Below, one piece after another: positions 57,961 to 64,000 of a stretch of 64,000 nucleotides of DNA; within the stretch, counting starts at the first letter, position 1; each line of letters opens with the position of its first letter. This stretch comes from Apus apus (Eukaryota > Chordata > Aves > Apodiformes > Apodidae), in the NCBI RefSeq assembly GCF_020740795.1, contig NC_067289.1:19302608-19366607 (forward strand). Direction: 5' to 3'. A program made the position numbers and the translations under genes. The notes beneath the pieces are model-generated. The model ran no database searches, was not told the DNA's origin, and saw nothing but the letters and a program-made list of their open reading frames with translations.

Positions 57961-58551
57961 TCTTCAACATCGGAGCTGCCGCTGGGCTGAGGTCACTGTG
58001 CGTGACTCTGGTGTTCTGTTGCAACAAGGGCGGGCGCGCAGGTGAATGCCCGTAGAAATGGGAGAGCAGAGAGAGAGAGCTTGGGCTTCTTTGTGGGAAA
58101 GGAGCGTGCGGGGACGCGCTGCCGCTCTCTGTGACCCCCTGCAGGGAGGTTCTTCTCCCAGGTGACAAGTGAGAGGACAAGAAACGGCCTCGAGTTGTGC
58201 CAGGGGAAGTTTAGGTTGAAACGAGAGGGTTTCCAGGCCCTGGAAGAGGCTGCCGAGGGGAGCGGTGGAGTCGCCACCATCCCCGCAGGTGCTGGGGAGA
58301 CGCGCAGGTGTGCCGGGGCAGGTTCGGCGCGGGGCTCGGCAGCGCCGGGTTAACGGGTGTCGTTAAAGGGCTTTTCCAGCCAAAACGATTTTATTATTCC
58401 ATTATTCTGAAGCATTTTAAATGTGTGCTTCCTGGTGTTTCGGGTCTGCAGTAGGAATGCTGGGCTTGGCTTATCTTTGTGAGAGCCGAGATGCAACAGT
58501 GAGGATCCTACTGAGGTGATGACAGGAGGGAGGGTGCAGGGATAACCTGGG

Positions 58552-58582
58552 TGATTAATCAGTCAGGTATCTTGATTAATCA
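58552..58582. promoter_or_regulatory. Two perfect TGATTAATCA palindromes, 21 bp apart
   Basis: TGATTAATCA occurs at 58552-58561 and again at 58573-58582. Each is a 10-bp perfect palindrome with TAAT homeodomain cores. The 21-bp period is two DNA helical turns. A binding function is inferred. Confidence 0.5.
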
Positions 58583-58701
58583 TTCTGTTTTCAAGGGATA
58601 TTTATCCTTTCACCAGGAGAGATGGCATAAGCGAGTTTAGGAGCCAAGTTGTGAGCAAAGGCACCAGCCTTGCAGGCCACTGTAAAACGTACCCCAGCAA
58701 A

Positions 58702-59080
58702 CACAGAATCACACAGAGTCATAGGATGGTAGAATGGTTTGGGTTGGAAAGGACTTAAAGATCATCTAGATCCAACCCCCCTGCATGGACAGGTTGGATC
58801 AACTAGATCAAACCCCCCTGGCTGGACATCTCCCACTAGATCAGGATGCTCAGGGCCCCATCCAACCTGCCCTTGAACACTTCCAGGGATGGGGCTTCCA
58901 CAGCTTCTCCGGGCAACCTGTTTGAGTGTCTCACCGCTAAAGAATTTCTTCCTAATATCTCATCTAAATGTACCCTCTTTCAGCTTAAAACTGTTGTCCC
59001 TCCTCCTACCACTACATGGCCTTGCTAAAAGTCCCTCCCCAGCTTCCCTGAAGCTCTTCAAGTACTGGAAGAGATCTCCA
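58702..59080 (-). mobile_element. CR1 LINE 3'-end fragment between PIK3CA and ZMAT3
   Basis: Read on the plus strand, the reverse complement of a CR1 tail is complete for about 380 nt: AGAATGGTTTGGGTTGGAAA at the left (3' end), then AGATCATCTAGATCCAACCC, CCAGGGATGGGGCTTCCACA, AAAGAATTTCTTCCTAATAT and AAAGTCCCTCCCCAGCTTCC. A short internal duplication (GGACAGGTTGGATCAACTAG against the CTGGACATCTCCCACTAGAT segment) is visible. It is 5'-truncated with no intact ORF. Confidence 0.95.
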
Positions 59081-59499
59081 CCGGTGATGGTTCCAGCTTG
59101 TAGCAACCCTTCAGTGCTTTGTTGTTCCAGTGAAATGGGAGAAAATAAACAGGAACTCTTAATGCTTTGAAACAGGGTGGCCCAGCTGTCAAGGCGAGGC
59201 CTGCGCTGCCATCAGAGGTGGGTTGGAGGAACGTGCACTGGCTGGTGATGTTCAGATGTACAAATTCAGGTTAGCTGCAGTTTCTGCTGCCCAACACAAA
59301 GTACCAGGGCAAAAAGAGATTAAATAACCTTGTGCAAAGTCACAGCTCGGGATTAAATCGAGCCGTTAAATACGTGGAGCAACTTTTCAACCCCATTTTA
59401 GCCTGTAAAGCCAAAAAAAAAAAGCGTGTTTCAACGCGTGCGTGTTCCTGTGAGATTATTTCAAAAGAAGCCGGGTCTGAGGAGCTGGCTGGGACTGTG

Positions 59500-60010
59500 G
59501 AGGGGAACATGGAAGTGTCCGGCGGTGTGCCAGGGTCACAGCGCAGCGAAAAGCCCCCGGTGCCAGGTGACACCGAGAGCTGCCGGGCCGCCAGCGCAGC
59601 GCCCGGCACGGAACGAGGCCGGCACGGAACGCGCTCGGACCCCGCCGGGGCCCGGAAGCGCGACGCCGCCCGTGCGCGCCTCGGCCCGCCCCGCCAGCCC
59701 CGCCCCGCCCCGCCGCGCTGCGGTCACTTCCTGCAGCTGGTGCCGGTGCTGCCCGCCCCGCCGGCCCCGGCCCTCCCGCGGCCTCGGCAGCGCTTGTGCG
59801 GGGGCAGCGGCCGGAGGCGCCGCGGGGCCGGGGCCGCCGCTCGCAGCCCGCGCGGTAGGTGCTGGCCGGGCCCTGGGCTCGGCGGGGGCGGCGGGCGGCG
59901 GCAGGGCTGGGGGCTGAGCGGTGTTACCGAGCGGCTCGCCGTGTTCCTGCCGTGCTTGAGCCGCTTCGGGGGCGCGGGCGTCGGTATTTCCTCTCCTTTG
60001 CGCTAGTTTT
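59500..60010. promoter_or_regulatory. ZMAT3: CpG-island promoter of ZMAT3
   Basis: CpG-dense block with an ETS site (CACTTCCTG at 59725-59733), GC boxes and CCGGAAGCG near 59650. It is followed on the plus strand by a splice donor at 59855. The 224-codon open frame here is compositional. Confidence 0.8.
59650..59854 (+). other. ZMAT3: Probable untranslated exon 1 of ZMAT3 (donor firm, 5' end approximate)
   Basis: The plus strand reads CCCGCGCG|GTAGGT with the exon ending at 59854. ZMAT3 in other vertebrates has a non-coding first exon and the start codon in exon 2, which fits the ATG found at 63820. The start of transcription is an estimate. Confidence 0.55.
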
Positions 60011-63000
60011 ATTTCTGCGTTGCCAGCATGGAGTGCTGACGCCTCGAGTTCTTGCTCAGGTTGCCGGGGCTTTTATTTATTTATATCTATCTCTATATAT
60101 ATTTAATTCCCTTAGACTCCATCATCAGGACTGCAAGGCAGGCAACTTTTCAGAAATGTCTGCTGGGATGTCAGGGTTTACGCTGTGGCTTGATAGCTCG
60201 TTGACGTAGGAGATGCTGAATGCCCTCTGCTTCTGGGTTGCTAAGTACATATCCTCATCGTGAGGGGGTTAGTGGGCCCTGTGCCCTAAGGTAGAGGTGT
60301 GTGTGATGCATGTTTGTCTTGATGTGCTGTCTTCAGGATGAAGTTCTGTAGGCCTAGTCTATGGCCAAAGGTAAACTTTTTGGTAAAGTTAGGTTAAGTG
60401 ATGTCAGTGTGTTGAGATACAAGTGGACTTGAGAAGAAATATGCTTCCTGTCTTGGAAAAAAAGCTAACATCAAGCCCACATCTGGTTCATCATTTGTAT
60501 AGATTTCCATCAGCTGTTATTAGTTGTTTTGGCTGCTTTTAAAAGCTAATTCTGGGGGGAACACACAGCATACAGGTGACTCACTGGGGCTTACATTTAT
60601 GGCCAAGGAAGGTCACATTGTGTACATGCCCCATTGTAAAGCCAGACCAGTTTTTTTTCCCCAGAACTGTGCTGCTGGCAGCTGGGGAGGTTGTTCCCAT
60701 GTTACCTGTGCCACTAGCAAGACCTAGGTACTACCAGGCTGTGTTACTCAGGGCTTGGAGGCTGGGTCTTCTCCTGCAGTGCTGCCCTTGGGATGCCCCA
60801 ACCTGAAAGCAGTGAGGGCTGCACGCCTGTCTCCCTTGCACCCACCTGACAACAACTGGCACAGAGTAGAAGTGTATTGTTCCCTGTACGGCGTGTGGGA
60901 GGCATGGTTGGGATCTGAGAGATGCTGTCTTGAAGCAGAGTATCTCCTGGGCTCACCCTGAAGAGCTGCTGGTCCTAATCCTGCCTCAGCTGTCCTTGGT
61001 GATGGAAGTTTCTCATTCCTTTGCTGTTTCTGCAGCTTCTCATGTGAAGGGAAAGGTGGAGTCAAAGATGTCCTGTTACCATCTTCTGGAGGGGTATCTG
61101 TAGCCAACAGCAGTGGAGGGTTAAAGGGAAATGTAGGCAAGGAGAAATTGAGTGATTTTTAAATTTTTTTTTTCTTTTAAATAGCATCTGTAAGAAATAA
61201 AACCAACTAAATTTTTGCAATTTCAATAATGAAAGATGACCACTAGGAGAAAATCGGAGTTGTATACACCAGGTCAAGTTGTTCTAATTTCAAAATTGCC
61301 CATGCAGCCTTAATTTTATCTTCAGACTACTGTTTACTTTGAGAAACAGTAAATAACCTCACAATGACAAATTTTCTAAGAATGTCATGTTATACCTTTT
61401 TCCCCGTGGATGCAGATCCTGTAAGCCCTGTGTCCTGTCTTGTATATGACAAATCCCGTGTCATATGGGACAGTTGATTATAGAAGACTTGATGCGACAA
61501 ACACTCAAACAAAATTAAGCAGATGGATCTTGATTGCCATTTACTGTAGATCTCTTTATATTACTCTGTGGAGTATTTACTTGTAACTTACTCCCATTTT
61601 AAGGTAGGAGGCACATTGTGTTGGTGTAATAAAACTTTGAAACTGGATGGCGTGCTTACCTGCTCACATAATTGATCCAAACTACCTTGATAGACCTGCG
61701 GTATATTTAACCATCATGAATATGAACTTCTTCCATTAGTAGCAGTAGCCCCACAAAAATCAATTAGACTGTCTATGAAACTAAAATAACAAAATCTTTT
61801 TCCATAGTTCTGCATAACCAGGAAAGCATATGTTGTGTGTTGGAGAGAAGTTAGTTAACACTACAGCATTTACATTGCTGATAGATGACTTTCACCACCC
61901 CATTCCTGAGTCCTGACTCCCTTCTTTATGGTGGATTCCATTTAATCTTGTTCTGGTTAGTTTTCACGATGGTGGTTTTGATTTTTGTTTTTATGGTTAC
62001 TTCATGTTAGGTATAGCTCTCCTGGAATTTCTCAGGGCCTTGGTGGTGGAGGGCTATTGAAAAACATAAAAAATCCTGGTGTCTCTATTACAGTCTTAAA
62101 AGCTTGTCCACAAGCAGTGAGTGCTCATTTTTTGTTTGTTTGTTTGTTTTCCATGTCTTTTTTCTTTACCTTTAGTTACTAGTAAGAACTAAACTGCCTC
62201 CAATCTACAATTATTTGTAGATGTAAACATTACAGAAATCTTGTCTCACTGAAGCACAGAAATGCTTCAGTCTCACTGATCTTCTTATTTATTTTTTTTT
62301 TAATTATTGTTTTGTTTTTGCTAATAGAACTAGACCTCTCTGGAGCCTGACTTTCAAAGGCACTACAGTACCTAAAACTGCAGGCATCAACTGGGATTTT
62401 TCAGCACTTGAATGTAGCAAGGTATTTATCACCTGCTAATTTTAGCAGATTGTAAATCCCAGAAGTTATCCCAGATAAATGCTCTCTGCTTCTTCAGGGT
62501 CCTAAATTACTTTGAAATCAAATTCTATTTTCAAAAGCCACTCAGGAACAAAGGTCTGAGGTGGCATTTAGAGTACCTTTCCTTAATTTTCCAGAAGTGT
62601 TATTTTTGCAATATGTAGATGTGGCTCGTTATTTGCTTGAACAAACAAATAAAGCCCATAGCAGAAGCATGGTTGCTACCAATGCAGCCCCAGCTGGAAG
62701 TGATCTGCAAAGGCCAAGATAATGCTTCTCTGGATCCCAGTGTAGCAGTGAACAGGATTTGTTATGATAAGAAGCTAATAAGACATTAACAAAAGTAGCT
62801 GAGCCTTGATTCATAATATCACTGCTATGCGTTCTTCCAGGAGTGTTCATCCAGGCTTTAGATGTGATTTATAAACTTTAATTAAATAAGCCTCTCAGAA
62901 CCCCTTGTTGGAAAAGTAGGGTTAGTTCTAAGAATTGAATTAACTGAGAAATAATTAAATAGAGGTTAATGTCGGATGAGCTCTCCATTTTGCAGAAGAT

Positions 63001-63763
63001 ACAGCTTTAAATGTTGCAAAGGTTTTAGTTAGTTAGTAAAGGGAATAGGAGAAATAGCTCAAGGTCATTCAACAAGACCATGGAAGAGAGTCCTTGGGAG
63101 CTGTGTACAACAAGGGTGTGCTCAGGTTGATTCACAATCTTCTGCTTTTGTTGAGTTACTTAAAATGTTAACTGTAGAATATCTTTCCTCAGGTCTTTTT
63201 GAGTATTTGAGGGATGCATGTGACTGCCTGTATTTTATATCTACCTATATCAGATAAATCTGCTTTGAAATTTTTAGGTTCTTCTTAAATCATCAGTGGC
63301 AGTAATACATTGTAATATTTGTTTAGGCCTTGGAGTGTGAGCTTGTCCTTAGGCTGCCAAAAGAGGATGTGGTTAATGGTTGTATCCCTCCTGTTCCCAT
63401 TAACACAGCTGATGTGCCGTGCAGGTTGTGTGTCTCATCTTCTCATGCTCATGGAGCACTGGGGTGTGCATGCTGTCAGTCTGGTACTATGGGTGGCTAG
63501 TAATCTTCACCTGTGCAGGAGGTGCCCTAGGGTACTACAGTTCAGACTTCAATCTGCTTCCTACATGCCTGTCTTTTAACCTGGGTCTGGTTGTCTGAGG
63601 TGCTGGTGTTCCTGTAGAGTCAAGTGTTAGGAACTGACTGTATCCTGCTTGGCATTGTGAAAAGGCATAAAGTACAGACAGTGACATTACAGGAGCTGTC
63701 CGCTGGATTGTTGATGTTCCTGTGAGTGCTGGTTATTTCAGCATTTGTCTCTCTCTGGTCTAG
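59855..63763 (+). other. ZMAT3: ZMAT3 intron 1
   Basis: About 3.9 kb between the CpG-island donor and the exon 2 acceptor. No embedded gene, and no full p53 response element (two RRRCWWGYYY half-sites) was found by eye; a single half-site AAGCTTGTCC is at about 62099-62108. There is a GTTT-repeat run near 62134-62149. Confidence 0.6.
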
Positions 63764-63819
63764 ATCTGAAGAAGACTCCTCATCCTTCAGAAGTAGCATG
63801 CCCACAGTCTTCCTGGCCA

Positions 63820-64000
63820 ATGATTCTTCTACAGCAAGCAGGACTTCTTCCTCATCCTGAGAAGCCTTCATCTCTTCCTATGTCAGTGGCTACAAGGCCA
63901 AGAGCCAGCTCACCACTGTCCCCACCAAAATCTCTCGGACTGGGGCCTTCCTTTCATAACACACAAGAAGAAGAGCTTGCAAAGGTGGTGGAGCAGGACC
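63820..64000 (+). CDS. ZMAT3: ZMAT3 (WIG1/PAG608), N-terminal 60 codons, cut by the window edge
   Basis: ZMAT3 is a p53-induced nuclear RNA-binding protein with three matrin-type C2H2 zinc fingers that modulates splicing and mRNA stability. The plus strand encodes MILLQQAGLLPHPEKPSSLP followed by MSVATRPRASSPLSPPK and then QEEELAKVVEQD. This matches the proline- and serine-rich N-terminus of ZMAT3 (MILLQ start, MSVATR block, EEEL block) without gaps in the first part. The zinc fingers lie beyond position 64000. The exon probably begins at 63764 after CTCTCTGGTCTAG; an alternative acceptor is TTATTTCAG ending at 63741. The start codon has C at -3, a weak context, and an out-of-frame ATG with a better context lies 22 nt upstream. 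Identity rests on this one exon plus its position next to PIK3CA, which is the human arrangement. Confidence 0.93.
   Translation, partial: MILLQQAGLLPHPEKPSSLPMSVATRPRASSPLSPPKSLGLGPSFHNTQEEELAKVVEQD

Larger units (their letters stand above)
57961..59500. other. PIK3CA-ZMAT3 head-to-head intergenic region
   Basis: About 2 kb separates the estimated start regions of the two divergently transcribed genes. It contains a pair of perfect TGATTAATCA palindromes (58552-58561 and 58573-58582) and a CR1 copy at 58702-59080. No coding gene was recognised. Confidence 0.75.

Noticed and set aside
59332-60006. 224-codon open frame across the ZMAT3 island
   Set aside because: Compositional; it runs across the exon 1 donor and has no domain.
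59855-63763. p53 response element for ZMAT3
   Set aside because: ZMAT3 is a known p53 target, but only an isolated half-site (AAGCTTGTCC near 62099) was seen, with no second half-site at an allowed spacing.

Overview
The window is vertebrate nuclear DNA, most likely from a bird. It has split genes with GT-AG introns, CpG-island promoters and 3'-end fragments of CR1 LINEs (tails ending in AACCCAAACCATTCTATGATTCTAT-like sequence), and its intergenic distances are short. A non-avian reptile cannot be excluded from the sequence alone. Gene content and order match the block around PIK3CA on human chromosome 3q26.

Layout from left to right. (1) 1-3990: 5' end of MFN1 on the minus strand, with two coding exons (first 83 codons plus 2 nt) and a CpG-island promoter; the rest of the gene lies off the left edge. 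(2) 3990-7143: intergenic DNA, including an unmapped ZNF639 3' UTR. (3) 7144-12060: complete ZNF639 on the minus strand, with four coding exons (482 codons, nine C2H2 fingers), a probable 5' UTR exon with two overlapping small uORFs, and a CpG-island promoter. (4) 12060-20751: no coding exon seen; the right-hand part is presumably the long PIK3CA 3' UTR. KCNMB3, which lies between PIK3CA and ZNF639 in human, was not found. (5) 20752-57550: complete PIK3CA on the minus strand. All 20 coding exons were located to the base. They sum to exactly 3207 nt (1068 codons plus stop) and every exon length equals that of the human gene. A 15.3 kb intron 1 leads to a non-coding exon 1 in a CpG island. (6) 57550-59650: PIK3CA-ZMAT3 head-to-head intergenic region, with a CR1 and a pair of palindromic homeodomain-like sites. 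(7) 59650-64000: ZMAT3 on the plus strand, with CpG-island exon 1, intron 1 and the first 60 codons of exon 2, cut by the window edge.

The genes are not an operon. They encode a lipid kinase (p110-alpha), a p53-responsive RNA-binding zinc-finger protein (ZMAT3), a C2H2 transcription factor (ZNF639/ZASC1) and a mitochondrial outer-membrane fusion GTPase (MFN1). Their adjacency is conserved synteny.

I see no novel multi-gene system, phage, CRISPR array or mobile operon. The more unusual observations are small: a GC-AG intron in PIK3CA, a TGATG-coupled uORF pair in the ZNF639 leader, an overlapping uORF at the ZMAT3 start, a CGG repeat and 14-nt G run flanking the ZNF639 first splice donor, a 21-bp-spaced pair of perfect palindromes between PIK3CA and ZMAT3, a cluster of C/EBP-ATF-type sites in PIK3CA intron 1, a local duplication in that intron, and CTCF-like sites at two promoters.
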